Shown here: one piece after another, positions 21,307 to 29,492 of the stretch
Layout of the letters: each line of letters starts with the position of its first letter
Position numbering within the stretch: position 1 is the stretch's first letter
From: Variovorax paradoxus
GTDB lineage: Bacteria > Pseudomonadota > Gammaproteobacteria > Burkholderiales > Burkholderiaceae_C
DNA length: 64,000 nt
NCBI RefSeq assembly: GCF_018614875.1
Contig: NZ_JAGGNW010000017.1
Coordinates: forward strand, 62,001 to 126,000
Reading direction: 5' to 3'
Program-made: the position numbers and the translations under genes
Notes under the pieces: generated by a model
The model's database searches: none
Seen by the model: only the letters and a program-made list of their open reading frames with translations
What the model was told of the DNA's origin: nothing

Positions 21307-22044
21307 ATGATAAATTTTCAGGGATTGGCACTGGCCGGATTGCCTATGCCTTTGGCCGAGGCATTGGCGGCCCAGCCCGAGGGCCTCGGGAAGCGCGAGC
21401 GCACGCGACGCCAGTTGCTGGCGGCCGCCGTGCAGGCGTTCTCCACGTGCGGCGTGGCCGCCTGCACCATGCAGGAGATCGCGCGGCAGGCCGGCATGAC
21501 GCCCAGCACGGTCTACAACCACTTCAGCACCAAGGAAGAAGTGCTGCAGGCGGTCGCGGTCTGGCTCGCGGAAACGATGTGCGAGCGCATCGCCGACAGC
21601 CAGGTCGGTGTGCCCGAAGGTGCCCGGCGCATGGCGATCGGCAATCGCCGTTACCTCTGGCTGGCACAGCAGAGCCCCGCCTGGGCGCTGCTGATGATGG
21701 ATGTCGCGGCGGCGGCACCGCAGTTGCTGTCGCATGTCGCGGCCTATGCGCTGGCCGACCTGCGCCTGGGCCTGGCGCAAGGGGCCTTCAAGGTGAGCAG
21801 CGAGGTCGCTGCCCTCGACATGATCATGGGCACCTGCACGCAGGCGATGCGCACGATCGCGGGCGGTGCGGCGCCGTTGGACCACGACGTGACAGTGGCG
21901 GCCATGGTGCTGCGGGGGCTGGGCATGTCCTTCGCGGCCGCCGAGGCGCTGGCACGCCGGCCGCTGCCGGACTTCGGTCCTCCAGGGGCGTCGCGGCGCG
22001 AGGCGCGCAAGGCGCCGAAGAAAGCGCGAGGCAACGCACGTTAG
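21307..22044 (+). CDS. TetR/AcrR-family transcriptional regulator
   Basis: A protein of about 245 residues with an N-terminal TetR DNA-binding domain: RERTRRQLLAAAVQAFSTCG, then the helix-turn-helix TMQEIARQAGMTPSTVYNHF followed by TKEEVL. The C-terminal two thirds form the ligand-binding helical domain, which does not reveal its ligand. Possible starts are 21286 (inside the palindrome), 21307 and 21346; none has a good ribosome-binding site, and TATGAT at 21306 resembles a -10 box, so 21346 is possible. It is divergent from the cytochrome gene across the palindrome and is followed at 12 bp by a carbamoyltransferase-like gene. Confidence 0.85.
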   Translation: MINFQGLALAGLPMPLAEALAAQPEGLGKRERTRRQLLAAAVQAFSTCGVAACTMQEIARQAGMTPSTVYNHFSTKEEVLQAVAVWLAETMCERIADSQVGVPEGARRMAIGNRRYLWLAQQSPAWALLMMDVAAAAPQLLSHVAAYALADLRLGLAQGAFKVSSEVAALDMIMGTCTQAMRTIAGGAAPLDHDVTVAAMVLRGLGMSFAAAEALARRPLPDFGPPGASRREARKAPKKARGNAR

Positions 22045-22055
22045 CCGGTGATCCT

Positions 22056-23195
22056 GTGGCGGGCCCGTCAGCCCAGGCCTGGGTCGAAAATGTACGCAGC
22101 GAGTCCGCCTCGGGAGGCACGGAGCACCGCCCGCTCGTGCAGCGCATCGCGGCCGAAGGCAAGCCGCAGCTGCTGTCGGTCGCGCAGTTCGACCGCGGCA
22201 GCCTCGAAGACCTGTTCCAGGTCGCCGACGTGATGCAGCCGATTGCGCGCCGGCAGAAGGTCACGCGCATCCTCGAAGGCGCCGTGCTCGGCAGCCTGTT
22301 CTTCGAAGCCAGCACGCGCACGCGCGTGAGCTTCGGTGCCGCCTTCTGCCGGCTCGGCGGCACGGTGTGCGACACCACGGGCTTCACCTTCTCGTCGATG
22401 GCCAAGGGCGAGTCCATCTACGACACCAGCCGCGTGATGAGCGGCTACGTCGACGCGCTGGTGGTGCGCCATCCCGAGCAGGGCTCGGTGGCCGAGTTCG
22501 CACGCGCCACCAACATTCCGGTCATCAATGCCGGCGACGGTCCCGGCGAACACCCGAGCCAGGCCATCCTCGACCTGTACACCATCCAGCGCGAGTTCTC
22601 GCGCACGGGAAAGCTGGTCGACGGCACGCACGTCGCGATGGTCGGCGACCTCAAGTACGGCCGCACCGTGCATTCGCTGATTCGGCTGCTGTCGCTGTAT
22701 CGCGGGCTGAAGTTCACACTGATTGCGCCACCGTCGCTGGAGATGCCGGCCTATCTGGTCGAGCTGGTCGCGCGAAACGGCCATGCCATCGAGCAGACCT
22801 CATCGCTGGAGCAAGGGCTGCGTGGCGCCGACGTGGTCTACGCGACACGCGTTCAGAAGGAACGGTTCGCGAATGGAGAAACGATGGAGGGCTACACGCC
22901 CGAGTTCCAGGTGTGCAAGGCCTTGGTGGATTCGGTCTGCAAGCCCGATACGATCCTCATGCATCCGCTGCCGCGGGACGGGCGCCCCGGCGCGAACGAC
23001 CTGAGCGTGGACCTCAACCACGATCCGCGGCTGGCGATCTTCAGGCAGACCGACAACGGAATCCCGGTGCGCATGGCGCTCTTCGCGGTGCTGATGGGCG
23101 TGGACAAGCAGGTGGCGCGCTCGATGCGCGATGCAGGCTGGCGCTCGCCTGCGCACATTGGGCCGGACGATGCGGACTTCGACGGGCTGGACTAG
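22056..23195 (+). CDS. Aspartate carbamoyltransferase-like enzyme (PyrB long form)
   Basis: An enzyme of up to 379 residues in the aspartate/ornithine carbamoyltransferase family. The carbamoyl-phosphate motif FFEASTRTRVSF and the second substrate motif MHPLPRDGRPG are intact. The SVAQFDRGSLEDLFQVADVM start and the C-terminal extension (DAGWRSPAHIGPDDADF) resemble the longer PyrB annotated in many beta- and gammaproteobacteria. It would carbamoylate aspartate in pyrimidine synthesis, although another amino acid is possible. The start is uncertain: GTG at 22056 and GTG at 22137 are both in frame, with no convincing ribosome-binding site. Confidence 0.8.
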   Translation: MAGPSAQAWVENVRSESASGGTEHRPLVQRIAAEGKPQLLSVAQFDRGSLEDLFQVADVMQPIARRQKVTRILEGAVLGSLFFEASTRTRVSFGAAFCRLGGTVCDTTGFTFSSMAKGESIYDTSRVMSGYVDALVVRHPEQGSVAEFARATNIPVINAGDGPGEHPSQAILDLYTIQREFSRTGKLVDGTHVAMVGDLKYGRTVHSLIRLLSLYRGLKFTLIAPPSLEMPAYLVELVARNGHAIEQTSSLEQGLRGADVVYATRVQKERFANGETMEGYTPEFQVCKALVDSVCKPDTILMHPLPRDGRPGANDLSVDLNHDPRLAIFRQTDNGIPVRMALFAVLMGVDKQVARSMRDAGWRSPAHIGPDDADFDGLD

Positions 23196-23337
23196 GACCC
23201 GGCTCGCGACCGAGGCCAGCGGATCGCCGATTTCTCCTCCCGAAACCACAAAGCACCTTTTCATGCCTTGATGCATGTCGCGAGGTGCGCACTTCTAGAC
23301 TGGGAAGCCATTCCGCACCCATCCAGGAGACATCGCC

Positions 23338-23400
23338 ATGCATACCCGGAAGCGCCTCGGCGGCTTTCTGCTCGGCCTCGCCGTCGAGGAGAACACATGA
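23338..23400 (+). pseudogene. Remnant of a signal-peptide-encoding gene upstream of the acyl-CoA dehydrogenase
   Basis: A strong ribosome-binding site (CCAGGAGACATCGCC) precedes an ATG that opens a 20-codon frame, MHTRKRLGGFLLGLA then VEENT, ending in an ATGA overlap with the next gene. The first 15 residues look exactly like the start of a Bug/TctC signal peptide: basic residues, then a hydrophobic core. The rest of the receptor is missing. The simplest reading is that a deletion removed a Bug gene and left its first codons, which may now only drive coupled translation. Confidence 0.5.
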
Positions 23401-24563
23401 TCCGAGATCCTTCCGCATTCGACGAGACGCTGGGCGCCCTCCGGCGCTACGTGCGCGAGCGGCTGATTCCGCGGGAGGCGGAGGTCGAGCGGCTGGACGA
23501 GGTGCCGGCCGACCTCGTCGAGGACCTGGCGAGGCAGGGCTTCTTCGGCTGGTCCATTCCCCAGGCCTGGGGCGGCACGGGCATGACGACCGAGGAGCTG
23601 GTGCTGGCCGCGATGGAGCTGTCGCAGGCCTCGGTCGCGTTCCGGGCGCGGGTCGGCACGAACACCGGCATCGGCTCGGAGGCGCTGGTCGCCGACGGCA
23701 CGCCCGCGCAGAAGGCCCGCTACCTGCCGCTGCTGGCCCGTGGCGAGCTGACCGGCGCGTTCGCGCTGACCGAGCCGGACGCCGGCTCGGACGCGACCGC
23801 ACTGAAGACGAGCGCGATGCGCGACGGCGACCACTACGTGCTCAACGGCACCAAGTGCTTCATCACCAACGCGCCCATCGCGGGCCTGTTCACGGTGATG
23901 GCGCGCACCGATCCCGCGGACCGCTCCGCCCGGGGCATCTCGGCCTTCCTGATCGAGCGCGGAACACCCGGACTCTCGACGGGCGAGCCCTACCGCAAGA
24001 TGGGCCAGTCCGGATCGCCCGTGTCCGAAGTCCATCTGGCCGACTGCCGCGTGCCGGCCGCCAGCATCATCGGCGGCGTGGAGGGCATGGGCTTCAAGAC
24101 GGCGATGAAGGTGCTGAACAAGCAGCGCATCCATCTTGCGGCCCTGTGCACCGGCCCGGCCATCCGCATGCTGGACGAGGCCGTGGCGTGGACCTGCCAG
24201 CGCCGGCAGTTCGGCCAGCCGGTGGCGAGCTTCCAGCTGGTGCAGGCCCTGATCGCCGACTGCCAGACCGAGATCCAGGCCGCACGGGCGCTGATCCTGC
24301 AGACCGCGCGCCAGCGCGACGACGGCGAGGACGTGTCCATGCAGGCGTCGATCTGCAAGTACTTCGCCTCGGAGATGTGCGGCCGCGTGGCGGACCGGTG
24401 CGTACAGATGCTGGGCGGCACGGGTTTCATCCAGGGCCATCCCATCGAGCGCTTCTACCGCGACGTTCGTCTGTTCCGCCTCTACGAGGGCACGAGCCAG
24501 ATCCATCAGCTCAACATCGCGAAGCGCACCATCGCGGCAGCCGGCCATCGCCTGAGCGACTGA
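23397..24563 (+). CDS. Acyl-CoA dehydrogenase
   Basis: A 388-residue FAD-dependent acyl-CoA dehydrogenase. The central signature FALTEPDAGSDATALKT binds flavin and substrate. The C-terminal segment RLYEGTSQIHQLNIAKR carries the Glu that acts as catalytic base in short- and medium-chain enzymes. The helix with QRRQFGQPVASFQLVQ is also conserved. It introduces a 2,3 double bond in an acyl-CoA and reduces electron-transfer flavoprotein. The class III CoA-transferase gene 41 bp downstream probably makes its CoA-ester substrate. Chain specificity cannot be read from the sequence. Confidence 0.9.
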   Translation: MIRDPSAFDETLGALRRYVRERLIPREAEVERLDEVPADLVEDLARQGFFGWSIPQAWGGTGMTTEELVLAAMELSQASVAFRARVGTNTGIGSEALVADGTPAQKARYLPLLARGELTGAFALTEPDAGSDATALKTSAMRDGDHYVLNGTKCFITNAPIAGLFTVMARTDPADRSARGISAFLIERGTPGLSTGEPYRKMGQSGSPVSEVHLADCRVPAASIIGGVEGMGFKTAMKVLNKQRIHLAALCTGPAIRMLDEAVAWTCQRRQFGQPVASFQLVQALIADCQTEIQAARALILQTARQRDDGEDVSMQASICKYFASEMCGRVADRCVQMLGGTGFIQGHPIERFYRDVRLFRLYEGTSQIHQLNIAKRTIAAAGHRLSD

Positions 24564-24604
24564 GCGGCCCGCACCGAAGACAAGAAAGACCCGAGGACCA
24601 TCGA

Positions 24605-25816
24605 ATGAAGAACCACTCTCCCATGCAACCCCTTGCCGGCGTGCGCGTGCTCGACCTGTCACGGGTGATGGCGGGCCCGCTGTGCGGCATGGCACTGGCC
24701 GACCTGGGCGCCGACGTGATCAAGGTCGAGCATCCCGAGCGCGGCGACGACACGCGCGACTGGGGCGTGCGCATCGGCAGCCACAACACCTCCTACTTCA
24801 ACAGCTGCAACCGCAACAAGCGCTCCATCTGCGTGGACCTGCAGGACGCGGATGGCCAGGCGCTGGTGCGCAAGCTCGCGGCGCAGTGCGACGTGGTCAT
24901 CCAGAATTTCAAGTACGGCGGCGCGCAGAAGATGGGCCTGGGCTACGAGGACCTGCGCGGGATCAACCCGAAGATCATCTACTGCTCGATCTCGGGCTAC
25001 TCGGTGCTGAGCCAGGAGAAGGCGCGGCCGGGCTACGACCTGGTGATCCAGGGCGAGACCGGCCTCATGGCCATGAACGGAGAAGAGGGCCAGGGGCCGC
25101 TGAAGTTCGGCATCGCCGCGGTCGACATGTTCACCGGCATGTATTCGGCCCAGGCCATCCTGGCCGTGCTGTACGAGCGCACGCGCACCGGCGAGGGCCG
25201 CCACATCCAGATGTCGCTCTACGACAGCGGGATGATGATCACGTCCTACTATGGGCTGACCGCATGGCTGAACAAAGGCGATCCCGCGAAGTTCGGCAAC
25301 TCGCATCCGTCCATCGTGCCCTACGGCGTGTTCGAGGCCGCGGACGGCCCGCTGGTGATCGCCGTTGGCAACAACGGCCAGTTCAGGAAGTTCTGCGACG
25401 AGGTGATCCTCTGCCCGGAGCTGGCCGTCGATCCGAAGTTCGCCACCAACACCGAACGTTCGAAGAACCGGCATGAGCTGCTGCCCATCCTGCTTGGCAG
25501 GATCGGGCAGTTCCCGCGCGCCGATCTCATGGCGCGCATGAACAAGGCCGGCATTCCCTGCGGGGAGGTGCTGGGCCTGTACGAGGCGCTGCAGTCCGAC
25601 CGGACGGCGCAGACCCAGGTCTGGCACCCGTACGAGGACGCGGAGGCGGGGGCGCAGGCCGTCCATGCGCCGCCCTACATCATCGATGGCGCGCGCTCGG
25701 GCGTGCGCCACCACCCGCCGCACCTGGGGGAGCACACGGCCGAGGTGCTGCGCGAGCTGCTGGACATGGGCGACAGCCAGCTTGAATCCCTGAGCAGCAG
25801 AAGCGTCATCAAATGA
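24605..25816 (+). CDS. CaiB/BaiF-type (class III) CoA-transferase
   Basis: A 403-residue member of the class III CoA-transferases. The N-terminal LAGVRVLDLSRVMAGPLCG and LADLGADVIKVEHPERGDD are the family signature, and GYDLVIQGETGLM holds the Asp that forms the enzyme-acyl intermediate in formyl-CoA transferase. These enzymes move CoA between carboxylic acids without ATP. The ATG at 24605 sits after GAGGACCATCGA. Together with the preceding acyl-CoA dehydrogenase it makes a two-step activation and oxidation module for an unknown acid. Confidence 0.9.
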   Translation: MKNHSPMQPLAGVRVLDLSRVMAGPLCGMALADLGADVIKVEHPERGDDTRDWGVRIGSHNTSYFNSCNRNKRSICVDLQDADGQALVRKLAAQCDVVIQNFKYGGAQKMGLGYEDLRGINPKIIYCSISGYSVLSQEKARPGYDLVIQGETGLMAMNGEEGQGPLKFGIAAVDMFTGMYSAQAILAVLYERTRTGEGRHIQMSLYDSGMMITSYYGLTAWLNKGDPAKFGNSHPSIVPYGVFEAADGPLVIAVGNNGQFRKFCDEVILCPELAVDPKFATNTERSKNRHELLPILLGRIGQFPRADLMARMNKAGIPCGEVLGLYEALQSDRTAQTQVWHPYEDAEAGAQAVHAPPYIIDGARSGVRHHPPHLGEHTAEVLRELLDMGDSQLESLSSRSVIK

Positions 25817-25828
25817 AGGCACCAACGA

Positions 25829-25874
25829 CAAGGCCCGGATCTCAAAGCCCCGAGGGCGATGAGTCCGGGCCTTG
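25829..25874. terminator. Stem-loop between convergent genes
   Basis: CAAGGCCCGGA and TCCGGGCCTTG form a perfect 11-bp stem around a 24-base loop, in the 75-bp gap between the CoA-transferase and the converging Bug gene. There is no strong T-run on either side. Position and symmetry suggest a bidirectional terminator. Confidence 0.6.
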
Positions 25875-25891
25875 CCTATGGACTGCGTCGG

Positions 25892-26848
25892 TCAGTGCGT
25901 CTGCTTGGGGAGGTTCAGGCTGCGCAGGATGGGAAGCCAGCGGTCCGCCTCGGCCTTGATGAACTTGTCCAGTTCCTCGGGCGTGCCGCCGCGCGGCTCC
26001 ATGCCGATGGCGCGGGCACGCGCCACGAAGTCGGGGTCGGCGATCACCCGGTTCACGGCCTTGTTCAGGCGGTCGATCACCGGCTTGGGCGTACCGGCGG
26101 GCACCGAGAGGGAATACCAGAGCGTGGCTTCCATGTCGAAGCCCTGCTCCTTGAAGGTGGGTGCGTCCGGCACCTGCGGCAGGCGCTGCGAATCCATCAC
26201 GCCCAGCACGCGCAGCTTGCCGGCCTTCACGTAGGGCAGCGATCCGGTGATCGACGTGCCGTGGATGTCGATCTGGTTGCCCAGCAGGGCCTGCAGCGCG
26301 GGGGCATCGCCGTTGAAGGGGATGTGCAGGGTGCTGATGCCTTGTTGCTTCTCGAAGGCGATGGGCGCCAGGTTGGTCAGGATGGCCGCGCCCGGCGAGC
26401 CCCGGTTGATCTTGCCGGGGTTCTGCCTGGCGTAGGCCACCATTTCCTTGATGTTCTTGTAGGGCAGGTCGGTGCGTCCCACGACGATGGCGGGCTGGTA
26501 GGCGATCTGCGTGACGGCGGCAAAGTCCTTCACTGGGTCGTAGGGCAGCTTCTCGTAGAGCACGCTGTTGTTCGCGAGCGTGCCCAGCGACGACACCAGC
26601 ACTGTCTGTCCGTCGGGCTTGGCGCGGGCGACGTAGTCGGCGGCGAGGATGCCGCTGGCGCCGGGCTTGTTCTCGATGATGACGTTCAGGCCCTGCTTGT
26701 TGAGTTCCTGGGCCAGGATGCGGCAGTACTGGTCGGTGCCGCCCCCGGCGGCAAAGGGCACGACGATGCGGGTCACCTGCTGGGCGAGTGCGGGGGCGAG
26801 TGCGCAGGCACTCAGCGCCAACCCGATGGCGAGTTTGCGATAGCTCAT
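25892..26848 (-). CDS. Bug/TctC-family periplasmic solute-binding protein
   Basis: A 318-residue exported receptor with a cleavable signal peptide (MSYRKLAIGLALSACALAPALA, cut near residue 22). The mature protein has the Bug hallmarks IVVPFAAGGGTDQYCRILAQ, IIENKPGASGILAADYV and VLGVMDSQRLPQVPDAPTFKEQG. Bug proteins bind carboxylates or amides and feed tripartite TctAB transporters or sensory systems; no TctAB gene is adjacent. It converges on the CoA-transferase operon and diverges from the lactonase gene, and it may capture the substrate of this cluster. Confidence 0.92.
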   Translation of the reverse strand: MSYRKLAIGLALSACALAPALAQQVTRIVVPFAAGGGTDQYCRILAQELNKQGLNVIIENKPGASGILAADYVARAKPDGQTVLVSSLGTLANNSVLYEKLPYDPVKDFAAVTQIAYQPAIVVGRTDLPYKNIKEMVAYARQNPGKINRGSPGAAILTNLAPIAFEKQQGISTLHIPFNGDAPALQALLGNQIDIHGTSITGSLPYVKAGKLRVLGVMDSQRLPQVPDAPTFKEQGFDMEATLWYSLSVPAGTPKPVIDRLNKAVNRVIADPDFVARARAIGMEPRGGTPEELDKFIKAEADRWLPILRSLNLPKQTH

Positions 26849-26986
26849 TCTGTCTCCTGTTCCGGCCCGGGATCGGGCTCTGCATTCAGTCTAGATGGCC
26901 GCCATCGGCGCTGACCGGCACGGAATGAAAAGCTGCTTTGCGGGATGCGCCGGCAGGGCGTCGGCCCGCGCTGCACACTTGGCACG

Positions 26987-27871
26987 ATGACTGTGCAGAT
27001 CATCAGAGTCGGAACGACGAAGGACCAATTGGGCGAGAGCCCCTGCTGGGATGCCGATGCGCAGGCGCTGAACTGGATCGACGCGCTAGGCGGCACGCTG
27101 TGGCGGCTGCACCCCGAGACCGACCAGCCCGAGCGGCATGAGCTGCCGGCACCCGTGGGCTCGATCGCGCCCTGCCGCAGCGCGGCCGTCGTGGTGGCGC
27201 TGCGCAACAGCTTCGCGCGCTACGACTTCGCCACGCGGACGCTGGAGCACCTGGCCCGCATCCCCGCGGACCATCCGAAGGTCCGCTTCAACGACGGCAA
27301 GTGCGACCCGGCGGGCAACTTCCTGGCCGGCACCATGCACGTCGACCGGCAGCCCGGCGAGGCGGCAATGGGTGGTCTCTATCGACTGCGCACCGATCGC
27401 CGCGTGGAGCACCTGGCCGACGACATCGGCTTTGCCAACGGACCCTGCTTCAGCCCCGATGGACGCGTGCTGTACCTGGCCGACAGCCTGGAGCGAACCA
27501 TCTGGGCCTACGACTACGACCCGGACGGCCCGCTGCGCAACAAGCGCGTGTTCGTGAAGACGCACGAATTCGATTCCGGCCCCGATGGGGCGACGGTCGA
27601 TGCACAGGGCTTCTTCTGGACCGTGCTGACCCGCGCAGCCAAGCTCGCGCGCCATGCGCCGGACGGCAGGCTGGAACGCCTGATCGAGCTGCCCGTGAGC
27701 TATCCCACGAGCATCTGCTTCGGCAGGCCGCGCCTGGAACACATGTACCTGACCACCATTTCCCGCAGCGCGCGCCTGGAGGGGCACAGGGCGCAGGACG
27801 GCGGGCTGTTCCGGATCGAGGGCCTGCCCGCCGCGTCGGGGCGCCTGCCTCACCGCTACGGAGGCGGCTAG
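26987..27871 (+). CDS. SMP-30/gluconolactonase-like hydrolase
   Basis: A 294-residue six-bladed beta-propeller of the SMP-30 family. Metal-site segments are recognisable: LGESPCWDADAQALNWID with the first Glu, VRFNDGKCDPAGNFLAGTMH, and later GFANGPCFSPDGRVLYLADS. Such enzymes hydrolyse sugar or aldonic lactones with a divalent metal. The start at 26987 (MTVQIIRVGTTKDQLGES) fits the family; the open frame begins 14 codons earlier. It is divergent from the Bug gene across 138 bp. The actual lactone is unknown. Confidence 0.85.
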   Translation: MTVQIIRVGTTKDQLGESPCWDADAQALNWIDALGGTLWRLHPETDQPERHELPAPVGSIAPCRSAAVVVALRNSFARYDFATRTLEHLARIPADHPKVRFNDGKCDPAGNFLAGTMHVDRQPGEAAMGGLYRLRTDRRVEHLADDIGFANGPCFSPDGRVLYLADSLERTIWAYDYDPDGPLRNKRVFVKTHEFDSGPDGATVDAQGFFWTVLTRAAKLARHAPDGRLERLIELPVSYPTSICFGRPRLEHMYLTTISRSARLEGHRAQDGGLFRIEGLPAASGRLPHRYGGG

Positions 27872-27879
27872 CGCGCCGA

Positions 27880-27904
27880 GCTACATGTAGCCCTTCTGTA
27901 GCCC
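27880..27904. repeat. Palindrome with tandem TGTAGCCC copies
   Basis: GCTACATGTAGC is a perfect 12-bp palindrome directly after the lactonase gene. TGTAGCCC occurs twice, 11 bp apart, so the element can fold in more than one way. It could terminate transcription weakly or be a protein site; nothing else supports either role. Confidence 0.35.
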
Positions 27905-28010
27905 TGCGGAGGGTGCTTCGCGACAACCATGGCAAGCCGTGACCGGTATCGAGGTCATGCACTACTTGTCTGGCGATACGCGCCATGGCTTCGCGTGCGG
28001 TGCCCGGGCC

Positions 28011-28247
28011 TCAGGCGCCTTGGCGGCGTGCCTGGCGGGCGGCCTGCACTTCTTCCTCGATCTCGTCCTCCGACAGCGGCGCCAGGTTCAGTGCATCGAG
28101 CTTGGCCATTGCCTCACCCAAGCGCGCAGCGGCTGCCGCGCGCTCCTCTCGTGCGGCCAGGAACTCGACGAAGTCCACCACTTCGGCCACGCGGCCGGGC
28201 GGCAGTTGCTTCAGGCGCTCGATAAGACGAGTCTCGATGGCAGTCAT
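28011..28247 (-). CDS. Orphan antitoxin-like small protein
   Basis: A 78-residue charged helical protein. Its start, TRLIERLKQLPPGRVAEVVDFVEFLAAREE, matches the DUF2281/VapB-like antitoxin pattern in which 'LP.....EV.DFVEFL' is typical. The C-terminal half is acidic and Ala-rich (SEDEIEEEVQAARQARR). The start at 28247 is preferred over an ATG 15 codons upstream. Antitoxins of this type normally precede a toxin gene on the same strand, but no toxin frame is seen downstream, so it looks like an orphan or solo regulator. Confidence 0.65.
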   Translation of the reverse strand: MTAIETRLIERLKQLPPGRVAEVVDFVEFLAAREERAAAAARLGEAMAKLDALNLAPLSEDEIEEEVQAARQARRQGA

Positions 28248-28769
28248 GCGTGGTTCCTCGCTACAGCCGCTCAGATTTGCAGGAGTATTCATCGAGGGTC
28301 TGGTTCTGGCCGTGTGCCGAATTTGTGAGAGTGACGGTCGAGCAGCTTGCGAGCATCACTCCGGTAGGGATTTTCTTCAACCGATGAAGTGCATCCGCGA
28401 CCGAACGCAGCTCGCTAGAACGACCGCGCGGGCTCAAGGATTTTTCCACCGACGACGGGACCCCAGGCATAGGCATATTGGCCCGCGGCTGCCTCAACTT
28501 CCTTGGGGTTCGCCTTGCTCCACAAAACGTGGTGTACCAATCCACATGGTGTCCGACCTCGCGAGAGTGGCTGTGGACTGACTGTAAGCGTTCGATCGCG
28601 TCTCGGCTCGATCCGGCGATGCGTCGCCGGACCTGTAGACCAAAGCGCCCCCTACCCCGAGCCGATGTACCGGCGAGCCTGCAGACGTGGACTGCCTGAG
28701 GGAAATCGCAGTCTCGCGCTACTGGACCTCTCCGTGGGCCAAGCGCGAGGTGTTCGGGGCTGTAGCAAG
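28248..28769. other. Gene-poor stretch with a possible C-terminal gene fragment
   Basis: About 520 bases with no convincing complete gene. On the minus strand a frame ending at the TAG at 28415-28417 reads ...SKANPKEVEAAAGQYAYAWG and continues to GGKILEPARSF. This looks like the real end of a protein but has no start or recognisable upstream part, and I cannot identify it. The rest shows no codon bias, RNA gene or repeat. Confidence 0.35.
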
Positions 28770-29492
28770 CTAGCTCGCAACATCCGCGCTCTGCCCGAAG
28801 ATGCTGGCAGTTCGCCGATAGTGTGCTGCGAGCAAGTCTTTGGCCTCGTCTGCGCGTCCGCCCAGGATCGCGTCGAAGATCGCGCGATGCTCGTCCAGTT
28901 CATTGCGCCGCTTGTGTGCCGTGCGCGCGGCCAACTGCCGGAACCGGTAGGCGCGATCGTAGAGTTGCTCGCAGAACTCGAGGAGCAACTCTGAGCCGCA
29001 GCCTGCGAGCAGCACCCGATGAAAGTCCCGGTGCAGCTTCTCCCATTCCGGATTCTCTTCATAGGCATCGTGTGCAACGGATCGTGGCGTTCGAGAGAGA
29101 CGATGGAATGCCAGCACCAGTTGCTCTTCCCAAGCGGACGTGCGCCGCTCGCACGCCTGTTGGATCGCCAGCGATTCGATCGCGATACGCGTGTTCACCA
29201 AGTCCTCTAGTTCGGCCTGTGTCGCTTGCGCCACCATGAAGCCGCGCTGATCGTTGTGAACGACCCAGTTTTCGCTGGCCAGACGGTTGAGTGCCTCGCG
29301 CAACGGGCTCGCGCCAACCTGGTATCGATCACGCAGTTCGTGCATGAGCAATTTCCGACCAGGCCGCCAGTGTCCTGCGAGCACGTCCGACCGTAGCCGT
29401 TCGTATGTCACACGCGCCAAGGTGGGCGCGTTTGCCGTTTCGGCATCGCCCGCAGGGGTAATCCCTTGCTTATTTTTTATCGACAAATTCAT
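28770..29492 (-). CDS. GntR-family regulator with FCD ligand domain
   Basis: A 240-residue FadR/FCD-subfamily regulator. The winged helix reads ARVTYERLRSDVLAGHWRPGRKL with GASPLREALNRLASENWV. The C-terminal helical FCD domain has the metal/ligand histidine segments EKLHRDFHRVLLAGCGSELL and ELDEHRAIFDAILGGRADEA. The start at 29492 is chosen because it gives a normal N-terminus and lies 52 bp from the divergent FAH gene. Repeated ATCGACAAA boxes lie in and around that gap, so it probably controls itself and the FAH-deacetylase-Bug operon. Confidence 0.9.
   Translation of the reverse strand: MNLSIKNKQGITPAGDAETANAPTLARVTYERLRSDVLAGHWRPGRKLLMHELRDRYQVGASPLREALNRLASENWVVHNDQRGFMVAQATQAELEDLVNTRIAIESLAIQQACERRTSAWEEQLVLAFHRLSRTPRSVAHDAYEENPEWEKLHRDFHRVLLAGCGSELLLEFCEQLYDRAYRFRQLAARTAHKRRNELDEHRAIFDAILGGRADEAKDLLAAHYRRTASIFGQSADVAS

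Noticed and set aside
22051..22233. A plus-strand short frame starting MILWRARQPRPG as an alternative to the carbamoyltransferase start
   Set aside because: It is in a different frame from the conserved enzyme and contains no family motif.
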